Source: a virus. From it: a stretch of DNA of 24,438 bases. Under the pieces are notes generated by a model. That model searched no databases, was not told the DNA's origin, and worked only from the letters and a program-made list of their open reading frames with translations. This document shows positions 15,653 to 23,446 of the stretch, piece by piece (positions within the stretch are counted from its first letter, which is position 1; each line of letters starts with the position of its first letter). The stretch is from positions 1 to 24,438 of IMG/VR virus record IMGVR_UViG_3300044946_000118, one strand, 5' to 3'. Both the position numbers and the translations under genes were made by a program.

Positions 15653-16900
15653 TTACGGCAGGTCGAGCGCCGCGAAACTCCACTCCGGACGGGGCGCCGC
15701 GTAACCGTACAGGATGTCCAGACGCGTGATGAACTGGTCGGACATGATGTTGTACGCGGTGACCGCACGCATGCTGATGCCGCCCCATTCCGCACGCGAT
15801 GCCTCGTGCACGCCACGCGGCAATTCGAGGTCAGCGGTCGCCAGCGTGAACGCGTCGCGGTAGAAGCCGAGGTTCTTGCGCACGGTGGCACCGGACGGGG
15901 TAGCCAGCGTCACGGTCGCGCCATTGGCCGGCGAGGCCACGACGGTCTGATACTGCGTGGACGGATTGCCGTACGGGTCGGTGAACGGCACCACGATGGC
16001 CGGGTAGATGCTCAGCGAGGTGGCGCCTGCCACCGCCGGGGCGGTCAACACGAACTGCATGGCTTGGCCGGTCGACTGCTTGGTCACCCGGTTGACCTGC
16101 GTCACGTTCTGGATGTTGATGACGTCACCGGCCGACAGGCTGGTGCCCGACGGCAGGGCATTCACCACCAGCGACGTGCCGGTCTGGTTGGCGCCGTTCA
16201 CGGTGATACCGCCCGAGCCGATGGTGCCAGTGGTGAAGGTCACCACGGTCTGGTCCATGAACCAGTCGAAGCCCAAGGTATCCTCGGACATCGCGCCAGT
16301 CTCGAACTGCTCGCTAACCTTGCGCTGCGGGTTGAACAGGCCAGCTAGGCTCGACACGGTGCGGGCCTGCGTCATCGGCGAGATCATCAGGCGACGATCG
16401 TTGGCCGGCGAACTGTACTGATCGAGGCGAGCGCCACCCTCCAGCCACGTGCCGGCATCCGGCGAGACGAGCGTGCCGCTCTCCGGTCCGGTGCTGCCCT
16501 TCCACACGACGTTGGGCACGGTGTTGATGAGGCCGCTCATCAGGTCGTACGCCACGGCGCCCGCCAGGTTGTTCATGGCCGGCCGCAGCACGCGTTCGCT
16601 GTAGTCGTCCAACGACAGGGCGCGCTCCGAGGAGCTGAACGCAATGTCGACGCCCTTCTGCGTCGCCACGGTCAACAACGTCTGTTGTTCGTTGGTGTCC
16701 TGCGGCAGCGCGGTGCGGCCGGTGCGGACGGTGTAGTCGTTCGGCAGGCGGATCTTGAGGGTCGAACCGATCTTGGCGCCTTCGCGGGCGAACTGATCGT
16801 CGTACTGACGGTTGACATTCCGCAGGAACGCGTTGCTGTTGATGAACAGGCGCAACGCTTCGCGCGTGATGACGTCTAGGGTGAGAATCGAGTTTGCCAT
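15653..16900 (-). CDS. major capsid (coat) protein, P22 coat-like, HK97 fold
   Basis: 415 aa. ATG at 16900 is preceded by AGGAG. The protein follows the P22-type coat layout: N-terminal TREALRLFINSNAFLRNVNR (N-arm), LKIRLPNDYTVRTG, a helix with VLRPAMNNLAGAVAYDLMSG (spine), MISPMTQARTVSSLAGLFNP, and a C-terminal block with MRAVTAYNIMSDQFITRLDI then LYGYAAPRPE. Residues ~225-305 (GITVNGAN to the IYPAIV segment) form a beta-rich insertion in the position of the P22 I-domain, including LSAGDVINIQNVTQVNRVTK. Length is close to P22 coat (430 aa). It lies directly after scaffold and portal and is followed by a strong terminator, consistent with high expression. Confidence 0.88.
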   Translation of the reverse strand: MANSILTLDVITREALRLFINSNAFLRNVNRQYDDQFAREGAKIGSTLKIRLPNDYTVRTGRTALPQDTNEQQTLLTVATQKGVDIAFSSSERALSLDDYSERVLRPAMNNLAGAVAYDLMSGLINTVPNVVWKGSTGPESGTLVSPDAGTWLEGGARLDQYSSPANDRRLMISPMTQARTVSSLAGLFNPQRKVSEQFETGAMSEDTLGFDWFMDQTVVTFTTGTIGSGGITVNGANQTGTSLVVNALPSGTSLSAGDVINIQNVTQVNRVTKQSTGQAMQFVLTAPAVAGATSLSIYPAIVVPFTDPYGNPSTQYQTVVASPANGATVTLATPSGATVRKNLGFYRDAFTLATADLELPRGVHEASRAEWGGISMRAVTAYNIMSDQFITRLDILYGYAAPRPEWSFAALDLP

Positions 16901-16918
16901 GATGGCCGGCTCCTAAGC

Positions 16919-17698
16919 TTAGTGACGACGGGAAGTGTTTCGCTCCCTCATGAAGTCGTCGATAGGCATGGTGGCGTAGTCCTTGGAGTCGGTACGGTTG
17001 CCACCACTGTCTACCTGCGTCGTCGGTGGGGGAGCACCGGACACGGTCGGCGGAGTCGGGGTGGCGGAGATTTTCGCGCTCAAGCGCTCCAATTCCCGGC
17101 CCTGCTCCAACGGCGACGAAGCAAAGAGACGGGCCGCATAGTCGAAGTCTTTCGTCAGATGGCCCAGGACCTTGGCGGCGTCAGGCTGCGTAACGAGCTG
17201 CCGCAGGAACGCGTCGGGCACGCCACCGAGAGCTTTGGCCATCCCCTGGTACGCGGTAGCGAACGTGGGGTCGGCCGTCACGGCGTCATTCCAGACGGCA
17301 TTGCAGCGGTTGTCGAACTCGCGCTGAGCGACAATTTCCTGTGCCCTCCGGTCGATGTCGTCCGAATGGGGCGCCGGAGCGGGAGCAGTCGCGGGAGCAG
17401 CAGGGGCGGAGACTGGAGCCGCGCCAGGTTGGCCCAGGAGGGCCTTCAGGCGTTGGTTCTCAGCACGCTCCATGTCGCGCTCGCGTTCCGCGGAGCGGCG
17501 GGCATGTGTCAGCTCGTCGATACGCGGTTGCACCCATCCGGGGGTACCGTTTCCTTGCGTGCCACTGGGCTGAGCGGCGGGGGTTGCGCCCGGTTGCCCT
17601 TCCGTACCCGGCGGGGTTGCTAGCGCGGAAGCGGCGGCCGGAGCCGGAGCAGACGCGGGAGCAGACGCAGGTGCGGCGGTCGAAATGGTATCGGTCAT
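16919..17698 (-). CDS. scaffolding protein
   Basis: 259 aa. ATG at 17698 overlaps the portal stop (ATGA), with AAGGGG upstream. The N-terminal ~50 residues and a second stretch near residues 92-112 are Ala/Pro repeats (for example APASAPASAPAPAAASALA). Between them is a charged coiled coil (RIDELTHARRSAERERDMER and NQRLKALLG). The C-terminal half is helical (DDIDRRAQEIVAQREFDNRC), and the tail ends basic, FMRERNTSRRH, comparable to the basic C-terminal coat-binding end of P22 scaffold. Position between portal and coat, lack of catalytic motifs and composition make this the scaffold that guides procapsid assembly. Sequence identity with known scaffolds is low, as is usual. Confidence 0.8.
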   Translation of the reverse strand: MTDTISTAAPASAPASAPAPAAASALATPPGTEGQPGATPAAQPSGTQGNGTPGWVQPRIDELTHARRSAERERDMERAENQRLKALLGQPGAAPVSAPAAPATAPAPAPHSDDIDRRAQEIVAQREFDNRCNAVWNDAVTADPTFATAYQGMAKALGGVPDAFLRQLVTQPDAAKVLGHLTKDFDYAARLFASSPLEQGRELERLSAKISATPTPPTVSGAPPPTTQVDSGGNRTDSKDYATMPIDDFMRERNTSRRH

Positions 17699-19842
17699 TG
17701 AGGCGCCCCTTGAGACGGGTTGGCAGGCACCGGCTGTCCGGCCGGAGGCGGGTTTGCACCATTAGGGGGAACGCCCCCGTTTGGTGCAGTTGGGGGTAAC
17801 GGTAACACCCCCTGTAGGGCTTCCGCAACCGTCGCCATGATGAGCGCTTTAGCTTCGCGCGGATCGAAGGACTCGTGGTCCAAAAGCGCGTGCATGCGGT
17901 CGGTCGTGGCGCGGTAACTTTCAACTTCGGTCTTGTCGCTCTTCTCCTTGAGCGCGTATTGTGCGGTCTGCAACATCGTTTCGAGCTGCTGGACCTGCTT
18001 CTGGAGGGTGACAACCTGCGGGTTCGGCTGACCGGTCTTGATCTCCTCAGGAATGGTACGCGCCAAACGCTCGGCAATCTCGTCCGCCAGCGGAAAATCG
18101 GCCGACTTGAACATGAGATCACCGCAGAGATTCAGCAGTTTTTCGTTCTGACCGATGATCTGCGTCATCGCAGCGAACGCTTCTTCGCGCCGGGTCTGAT
18201 AGTTCGGACCGGCCTCAGCCACTACGTCGAATTTGCCGACGTTCGGGTTGAAAATGACGCGTACCTCGTCCGGCGAGATCCGCTGCTCCTGCACGCCCTG
18301 CTGCGCCGTGGGATCGACGGTCACGTGGGACTGCTTGCCGTCCACACCGATGACGCGAAGCACGCGCTTGGTGTCGTACACGCGGGGGATCATGTTGATG
18401 AGGATGCGGCACGAGAAGCGGATGGAGGCCGCGAAGTTATCGCTGTAGTGGAAAGTGCTGATACCGCCCTGCCGGCGCCGCATCTGGATGGCCACGCCGG
18501 CCTCCTCCGGGCCTGGCGCACCGAACTGGTTCTGGTACTGACCCGACACCATGGCCATTTCGTTCGAGGCGTTCTGCAACCCTTGGATGTACCCCTGCGC
18601 CATGACCGGCGGCTGCTGGCGCTGCGGCGCGGCGATAGGCTGGCCCGCATCGTCGATGTCGTTGAACGGCATGTACGCGTAGTTTTCGAGGTTGGAGGTC
18701 TGCCAGTATTTCTCCAAGCCCTCGAACGCGCGAAGTGGTCCGATATACGGCTGTTTGCCCTGCAACGCTACGTACTCCACCGAGCTGGAGGCCCAGTAGT
18801 TGTACATGCGGTTGGGATCTTTCAGTTGGCGCGTATGCCCCTTGCGGTCCAACTTGCCGTCAATGATGGTCTCCCAACCGATGCAACGCACAATCGGGAT
18901 GTAGTCACACGGAATCTCGCTCTTTTCGAGCACGGTGGCGCCTGCGATAAGGTACCAGAGCACCTTGCACGTCTTGATGGGACGACGCTTGATGCCCTCC
19001 CGCTCCAAAAACGAGTCCATCATGTTCTCGGGAATTTCCGACTTCTTGACGTAACCGTAGTCGGTACCCATGGCGTTCGGCACGGCCCACAACTCGTCGC
19101 GCGTGTACTCTTTTTTGTAGTACTCCGCGACGCGCAGCGTGTCCTTCAAGATCCACGTGTCGCCATCGCCCACACCGGCACTGCTCGACGCGATCTCGGC
19201 CGCTTCTTTGCCGAATTTCTGCTTGAAATTGTCGAACGAGTAGTCGCTGAACACGAAGCCCCACTGGGCGTCGCTACCGTCACTCTCGTTGCAGTCGGGA
19301 TCGAGCAGCACCGAGAGACCGTCCTTGATGCGGCGAACGAAAATCTCCTGATCGAAGGTGTTCTCGTCGGCATAGTCGGTCACGATGCGCCAATAGCCGA
19401 TACCACCCTGTACCTGTTGCTCGACCGCCGTTTGGTAGGCGGCCCGCGCGTTCGACTGGTACTCGACGTGTCGGATGAGGTCCTGAAAGACCTCGGCACT
19501 CTTGTACGTGCCCTCGTCGCCCACGGGATGCACGGTCGGCGTCGGCATGTTCTGCCGGATGTCGTTGATGATGAGGAGGTTGTGCTGAAAGGTCTTGTTG
19601 ATGGTAAGGCACGGCTTGGCGTCGAAGTCGCGCGTCTTGCGTTGCGCGTCGGGCCACTGGTAGCCATTGTCGCTGTCGCCGTTGGAGAACTTCAGGTCCT
19701 CCTTGTAAAGCTTGCGCGCATCGTCCTCCCAGTCCGACGCCCGGCGAAAGCGCTTCTGCGCCTCCAACACGAGGGCGTGGTCGGGGGACGGGTTGCTACT
19801 TTCCGTCGTGCGCGGCATCACGTTCGAGTTTGAAGTGCTCAT
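17695..19842 (-). CDS. portal protein, P22 gp1-like
   Basis: 715 aa, close to P22 portal (725 aa). ATG at 19842 follows the terminase stop as TGA-C-ATG, with GGATGAG upstream. Recognisable portal blocks are FRRASDWEDDARKLYKEDLK, FSNGDSDNGYQWP, LTINKTFQHNLLIINDIRQN, HVEYQSNARAAYQTAVEQQV and GGIGYWRIVTDYAD, then SVLLDPDCNESDGSDAQWGF. A central block has PNRMYNYWASSSVEYVALQG, and the later QYQNQFGAPGPEEAGVAIQM fits the clip/stem region. The C-terminal ~60 residues are Pro/Gly/Asn-rich and disordered, preceded by a long coiled coil (VVTLQKQVQQLETMLQTAQY), which matches the barrel helix of P22-type portals. The dodecameric portal is the DNA entry channel and binds terminase, scaffold and the gp4-like plug. 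Confidence 0.93.
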   Translation of the reverse strand: MSTSNSNVMPRTTESSNPSPDHALVLEAQKRFRRASDWEDDARKLYKEDLKFSNGDSDNGYQWPDAQRKTRDFDAKPCLTINKTFQHNLLIINDIRQNMPTPTVHPVGDEGTYKSAEVFQDLIRHVEYQSNARAAYQTAVEQQVQGGIGYWRIVTDYADENTFDQEIFVRRIKDGLSVLLDPDCNESDGSDAQWGFVFSDYSFDNFKQKFGKEAAEIASSSAGVGDGDTWILKDTLRVAEYYKKEYTRDELWAVPNAMGTDYGYVKKSEIPENMMDSFLEREGIKRRPIKTCKVLWYLIAGATVLEKSEIPCDYIPIVRCIGWETIIDGKLDRKGHTRQLKDPNRMYNYWASSSVEYVALQGKQPYIGPLRAFEGLEKYWQTSNLENYAYMPFNDIDDAGQPIAAPQRQQPPVMAQGYIQGLQNASNEMAMVSGQYQNQFGAPGPEEAGVAIQMRRRQGGISTFHYSDNFAASIRFSCRILINMIPRVYDTKRVLRVIGVDGKQSHVTVDPTAQQGVQEQRISPDEVRVIFNPNVGKFDVVAEAGPNYQTRREEAFAAMTQIIGQNEKLLNLCGDLMFKSADFPLADEIAERLARTIPEEIKTGQPNPQVVTLQKQVQQLETMLQTAQYALKEKSDKTEVESYRATTDRMHALLDHESFDPREAKALIMATVAEALQGVLPLPPTAPNGGVPPNGANPPPAGQPVPANPSQGAPQ

Positions 19843-19843
19843 G

Positions 19844-21238
19844 TCAGCGGCTCATCCATCCCATGCCTGCGTTGAGAATAGCCGGGCCGGCGCGGTTGTC
19901 GCTAGGGCGCGGTGAAACGGGCTTCTTGGGCTTCTTGCCCACCATCGGAAAGATATTGCTCATCACCCACACGAGCGCATCGGCACGGTTGGGCGAGCGC
20001 TCGCCCGTGTACTGGCCGTTCGTCTGGAAGCCGGCAAGCTCGTCCTCCAACTCGCTGAAATAGCCCACGTGTACGACCTTGTTCTCCTCGTAGAGCTGCC
20101 CGATGGGCTCGGCACGCACGACCTTGCCGCGCGATGCCGAAACCTCGCGGAACGCCACACGCGCGTCCAGCTCACGGGCCGCGGTACGAAGCACCATCTC
20201 GACCATCGCACCACCGAAATTCTTCTCGTACACGATGACGCTGGCGCTGTGCCGCAAAAACGCCTGGACAGCGATGCGTCCCCACGTGGCCGGGCCGGCC
20301 TTGACCGTCAGGTCCTCCAGCACGTAGCCGCGGCCGTCGACGCCGAGGCCGCCCACGACGATACCGATGGCATCGTTCCGCGAGTTGTCCTTGTCGCCGG
20401 CACCGGAGGGGTCGACGCCTACCACGACGCGTACCATGTCGGGCAACTCGCCCTCCAAATGCCGGTTGCGGTCGATCGACTCCTCCGGAAACAATGCCTC
20501 AGGATTGGCGTCGGCAAACTCGCCGTCCCAGAAGCGCTTGCGCATGCGCGCCGACATGTTCTGCAACGTGTCGAGGTAGGACGCCTCAAGGTTCTCCTCG
20601 TTGTCGCGCGGGTTCATCTGCATGGCCGCGTAACTGTCGGGATTCTTGACCGGCCGGTTGTTCATCTCCGGGTCCGGGTCGACCTTCTTGATGAAAAGCT
20701 TGTACGTCCAGTGCGCCTTGTTGGGCGGGTTGCAATCGAAGTAGGCGCGCGCCTTGAGCACGCCCCCGATGGTCTGCTCGACACGCTGTGCCAAGCGCGT
20801 CAAGGCCATCTGGATCGACGACCACGGGATCTGCGAGCACTCGTTGAAATAGAGCGTGACGAATTCCATGCCGAGAATCTTCTCGGTGCGCTCCTTGTCG
20901 TCAAGGCCGCCGAACCAGATCTCCGACCCGCTGGCCAGCGTGGCGTACAACTCGCCCTTGTTGAGGTCGTACTCCACCTCCGGAAAGCACTTGCGCATGA
21001 CCTCGGGGAAGGTCTGGAGCATGATGGAGGCTTTCACGTGGGCCAGGCGGAAGCGGAAGATGGCGTGCCGGCTCCCCGGCGCCTTGAGCGCGCGCAACAC
21101 CACGCTGCGCACCAGCAGGAACGTCTTGCCCGAGCGCGAACCTCCGAAGAGCATGAGGAAGATGGCCACGCTGGCCAACATCTCCTGCGCGACGAGCTGC
21201 TTGGGCGTCAACGCAGCAACGGAGGGCTTGGCGGTCAC
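19844..21238 (-). CDS. terL: terminase large subunit
   Basis: 464 aa from GTG 21238, overlapping the small-subunit stop (GTGA), with GGAG upstream. The ATPase domain has Walker A GGSRSGKT (residues 32-39) and a Walker B-like FVTLYFNE ending at E133, followed by CSQIPW and a DCNPP coupling segment (from about 168). The nuclease domain starts with VVVGVDPSGAGDKDNSRNDA (catalytic Asp about D276), then FLRHSASVIVYEKNFGG, and ends with the usual SPNRADALVW (third acidic residue about D420). This is the motor that packages DNA into the prohead and cuts it. The layout is complete with no missing catalytic residue. It is followed two bases later by the portal gene. Confidence 0.95.
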   Translation of the reverse strand: MTAKPSVAALTPKQLVAQEMLASVAIFLMLFGGSRSGKTFLLVRSVVLRALKAPGSRHAIFRFRLAHVKASIMLQTFPEVMRKCFPEVEYDLNKGELYATLASGSEIWFGGLDDKERTEKILGMEFVTLYFNECSQIPWSSIQMALTRLAQRVEQTIGGVLKARAYFDCNPPNKAHWTYKLFIKKVDPDPEMNNRPVKNPDSYAAMQMNPRDNEENLEASYLDTLQNMSARMRKRFWDGEFADANPEALFPEESIDRNRHLEGELPDMVRVVVGVDPSGAGDKDNSRNDAIGIVVGGLGVDGRGYVLEDLTVKAGPATWGRIAVQAFLRHSASVIVYEKNFGGAMVEMVLRTAARELDARVAFREVSASRGKVVRAEPIGQLYEENKVVHVGYFSELEDELAGFQTNGQYTGERSPNRADALVWVMSNIFPMVGKKPKKPVSPRPSDNRAGPAILNAGMGWMSR

Positions 21239-21867
21239 AGCGCTTGCTCCGCAGGCGACAGGATGAATTGGATGGGCGCGCCACCGGCACCGGTATGCTC
21301 GACCTGGTCCTTGAACATGCCGAGGTACTTGCCGGCGTCGCGCAGCATGGCGTCGCGGTCGCGGTGCTTGACCTCGATATTGCCGTTCTTGTCCACCTTC
21401 GCGCCGTCGTAGAGCAGGCGCGCGGCCGGCGACAGGTCGCGGTAATCGGTGAGCACGACACGGGCCACGCCGTCACCGAAGCAGGAGGGACAGGTGGGAG
21501 AGGGCTTGCGGTGCGGGTCATAGCCGAAGCCGCCGTCGCACGTCTTGGGCTCCTTGCCACGGTCGATGGCCTGCGCCACCTCCAAGGCCCACTCGTCCTC
21601 GTTGGTCCAGTGGTACCGGTGGTCGAGGCCGTGACAGTAGCGGCAGGACTGGCACTCGACGCGGGAGAGCTCCGTCACGTCGGCGGTGGCCAAAGCGGAC
21701 CACGTCTGGAGAACGTGCATCGCCGTCAACGCGGCGTAGCGTTGCAGCTCAGGGTTGTTGGAGAGCGCCTCGATCACGACGGGCAGGCTCTCGTCCTTGG
21801 GCACGAGGACGCCAACCGTTGCAGGCACGTGGTTCTTGGGTTTGCCTGCGAACTTGCTGCGTGCCAC
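21235..21867 (-). CDS. terminase small subunit, Cys-rich type
   Basis: 210 aa from GTG 21867, preceded by AAGGGG; the upstream stop lies three bases before the start codon. It overlaps the large subunit (GTGA). After an N-terminal helical region (VIEALSNNPELQRYAALTAM), it contains a Cys-rich module: VECQSCRYCHGLDHRYHWT, then KTCDGGFGYD, and PTCPSCFGDG, probably binding zinc. The C-terminal part (LSPAARLLYDGAKVDKNGNI and an ALR-type helix) is typical of phage small subunits of this kind. The role would be recognition of the packaging site and handing DNA to the large subunit. The call rests on this Cys pattern and on position directly before terL; DNA binding is not shown. Confidence 0.75.
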   Translation of the reverse strand: MARSKFAGKPKNHVPATVGVLVPKDESLPVVIEALSNNPELQRYAALTAMHVLQTWSALATADVTELSRVECQSCRYCHGLDHRYHWTNEDEWALEVAQAIDRGKEPKTCDGGFGYDPHRKPSPTCPSCFGDGVARVVLTDYRDLSPAARLLYDGAKVDKNGNIEVKHRDRDAMLRDAGKYLGMFKDQVEHTGAGGAPIQFILSPAEQAL

Positions 21868-21870
21868 GCG

Positions 21871-22056
21871 TCACCCCTTGAATTTGACCCCGTACCGGTG
21901 TGCCAGCTTGCGGTCGTTCGTGTCGTCGATGCGCTGCACCTTGCGGGCCTCGCGCTCGGTGGAGCGGCCCTTGATGGGCGCGAACTCCATCTCCCGGCGC
22001 CGGACCTTGGCGTTGCCGGGGCGAGCCTCCTTGCTCGCCTCGACGGTGCGTCTCAC
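21871..22056 (-). CDS. small basic protein, unrecognised
   Basis: 61 aa from GTG 22056, which overlaps the upstream stop (GTGA) and has AAGGTG upstream. A longer reading to 22161 would be entirely inside the upstream gene and is not favoured. Sequence begins MRRTVEASKEARPGNAKVRR and includes FAPIKGRSTEREARKVQRID. It is strongly basic and has no hydrophobic segment, so nucleic-acid binding or interaction with the neighbouring terminase is conceivable but not shown. It is one of a series of tightly coupled genes leading into the terminase pair. Confidence 0.62.
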   Translation of the reverse strand: MRRTVEASKEARPGNAKVRRREMEFAPIKGRSTEREARKVQRIDDTNDRKLAHRYGVKFKG

Positions 22057-22613
22057 CGGGTCACCTTGATCTTGCGGCTGGCGTCGTGCCGGCTCAGCAT
22101 GCCGTTGCTGCGCTCGCCGATGGTGTGATGGCCCCGGCCCTTGTACTCGTCGTGCGGCCACGGCATGGACGGCGGTACCTTGACGGGGGTCGAATGCTCG
22201 CTCTCGCGATTCATCTCCCGGTCGTAGCGCGGCGAGCCCTTGCCGGTCATGCCGCGACCGGTCTCATGCTTGCCACGGCCCTCACGCTCGTGGTGCTCAC
22301 CGTGCTTGTGGTGAGTCTCACCCTTGTGCTCGGCACGCTTGCGTTCGTGGCCGTGCTCCTTGCGCTTGGCGTGCTTGCGCTCGCGGCGCTCCTCGTGCTC
22401 TTCCCGCTCATGCTTCTCGCGTCGCATCGTCTTGCCCTCGTGGTGGAAACCTTCCAACGTTTCGGCCAGGCGCGCACGACGCCCCACTTTGCCGCCCTCA
22501 TGGGCCGCTTTGGCGAGTTTGCGCTTGGGGATGGGTTTACCCTCCGGCACGTGCAGCTCCTTGTGCAAGGCACCCGGACGCTTGATGGCGCCAGCGATCC
22601 ACTTCTCAGCCAT
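22053..22613 (-). CDS. conserved-type phage protein with a KWI-GAIK N-terminal block and a long His/Lys/Glu/Arg-rich tail
   Basis: 186 aa from ATG 22613, preceded by GAGGG; an in-frame earlier codon at 22664 is less likely because it lacks a comparable site. Residues 3-52 form a compact block seen in many phage proteins: EKWIAGAIKRPGALHKELHV, PEGKPIPKRKLAKAA, then GRRARLAETL. Residues ~55-120 are almost entirely His, Glu, Lys and Arg (for example EKHEREEHEERRERKHAKRK), and the whole protein has about 22 histidines. The tail is probably disordered and might bind metal or nucleic acid. The N-terminal pattern is known from phage genomes, but I know of no established function. It is coupled to the small basic gene by GTGA. 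Confidence 0.72.
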   Translation of the reverse strand: MAEKWIAGAIKRPGALHKELHVPEGKPIPKRKLAKAAHEGGKVGRRARLAETLEGFHHEGKTMRREKHEREEHEERRERKHAKRKEHGHERKRAEHKGETHHKHGEHHEREGRGKHETGRGMTGKGSPRYDREMNRESEHSTPVKVPPSMPWPHDEYKGRGHHTIGERSNGMLSRHDASRKIKVTR

Positions 22614-22639
22614 GACACGGCCCTCACGAATGACGGATG

Positions 22640-22660
22640 GTGGAGGTAGCGTACCCCCAC
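22640..22660. other. short inverted repeat upstream of the His-rich gene
   Basis: Arms GTGGAGGTA (22640-22648) and TACCCCCAC (22652-22660) pair over nine positions with one A/C mismatch around a GCG loop. There is no T-tract on either side, so it is not a typical terminator. It lies in the 72-nt gap between the 157-aa gene and the His-rich gene and could affect mRNA stability or processing. Confidence 0.4.
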
Positions 22661-22685
22661 GCACCCGGATGGCGCAACGGCCCGG

Positions 22686-23159
22686 TCAGAGGGCCTTGAC
22701 GACGCCAGCCACATCCGAGATGGCCGCGGCGACCGCTCCGAAGCCGCCAGACTGTGTCGCGACAGCCGGCGCGGTAGAGGGCGTCGAGATAGCCACCTTG
22801 GGGGCCGGGTCTGTCGCGACGGTGGAATGCAAACCCGTGATGATGCTGGTGATGGCCGAGATGGGCGACGTCAGGTCGTTCTCCACGGTCTGGATGCCGT
22901 TGAGCACGCTGATGACCTGGTTGAGCTTGGCGTCGACCGTGGCGTTGGGGAAGGCGGCCTCGACGATCTGGACCAGCTTCACGACCTCCGGAAGCAGCGC
23001 ATTGACGGACTGGAGAAAGGCGAGGATGGCGGCAAGGTTCATGTCTTGGATCTCCGGAGGCTGGACGAAGGGTAGCGGGACGGTGACGACCACGCCCGCC
23101 GGCTTGAAGGTCGGACGGACGTAGCGCAACAACACGCCGAGCCAGTATGGAATGGCCAT
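22686..23159 (-). CDS. hydrophobic protein in the lysis region, unrecognised
   Basis: 157 aa from ATG 23159, ten bases after the preceding stop but with only a poorly placed AGG. An internal ATG at 23042 (118 aa, MNLAAILAFLQSVNALLPEV) has a much better CCGGAG at proper distance and may be the true or a second start. The N-terminal 40 residues are hydrophobic (YWLGVLLRYVRPTFKPAGVV). Residues 40-110 look like amphipathic helices with TSPISAITSIITG. The end is Ala/Pro/Thr-rich and then helical (FGAVAAAISDVAGVVKAL). It could be membrane-associated. Location between a membrane protein and the terminase region suggests lysis or packaging support, but no family is recognised. Confidence 0.6.
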   Translation of the reverse strand: MAIPYWLGVLLRYVRPTFKPAGVVVTVPLPFVQPPEIQDMNLAAILAFLQSVNALLPEVVKLVQIVEAAFPNATVDAKLNQVISVLNGIQTVENDLTSPISAITSIITGLHSTVATDPAPKVAISTPSTAPAVATQSGGFGAVAAAISDVAGVVKAL

Positions 23160-23169
23160 AACCTAACCG

Positions 23170-23445
23170 TCAAGGGGATGGGAGGGTGCGGTGGGTGTTG
23201 AGTCGCGCCTCGACCCACTCCTGCCGGATCTTGAGCGTGGTCACGTCGTCGTGCATCTGCGGGAGGTTGGCGTCCTGCACGGTGGCGCTCAACGCCCGTA
23301 CGTCGCCCCTCAGGTTGTTCACGGTGTCAAGCAGACCGCCGAGGATGTGCGCGAAGCCCAGGAGTGCGGCCAACACGAGGGCTTGCAGGACGTTGAGGAT
23401 GCGGGTGGAGAGGTTTGAGCTGCTGTCGGCTTGACGAGTCGGCAC
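23170..23445 (-). CDS. single-transmembrane protein, holin candidate
   Basis: 91 aa from GTG 23445, which follows the endolysin-gene stop as TGA-C-GTG and has GGGGGAT upstream; a longer frame to 23556 would overlap the endolysin gene. Residues 16-39 form one clear membrane helix (ILNVLQALVLAALLGFAHIL), followed by a heptad-like region (LLDTVNNLRGDVRALSATVQ) and a charged C-terminal tail (TLKIRQEWVEARLN). One N-terminal membrane span plus a soluble coiled coil, next to a putative lysis enzyme, fits a small holin; an inner-membrane spanin subunit is an alternative, although it is short for that and no embedded outer spanin was seen. Confidence 0.62.
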   Translation of the reverse strand: MPTRQADSSSNLSTRILNVLQALVLAALLGFAHILGGLLDTVNNLRGDVRALSATVQDANLPQMHDDVTTLKIRQEWVEARLNTHRTLPSP

Positions 23446-23446
23446 G

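Noticed and set aside
17875-19833. A 652-codon open frame on the plus strand opposite the portal gene
   Set aside because: It is antisense to a clear P22-type portal, is Arg/Val/Leu/His-rich in the way expected of the reverse complement of GC-rich coding DNA, and shows no domain.
20069-21412. A 447-codon plus-strand frame opposite the terminase large subunit
   Set aside because: Antisense to terL with intact catalytic motifs; composition is that of a shadow frame.
22086-22649. A 187-codon plus-strand frame opposite the His-rich gene
   Set aside because: Leu/Ala/Val-rich because it is the complement of His/Glu/Lys/Arg codons; the minus-strand frame has the ribosome binding site, coupled neighbours and a recognisable N-terminal block.
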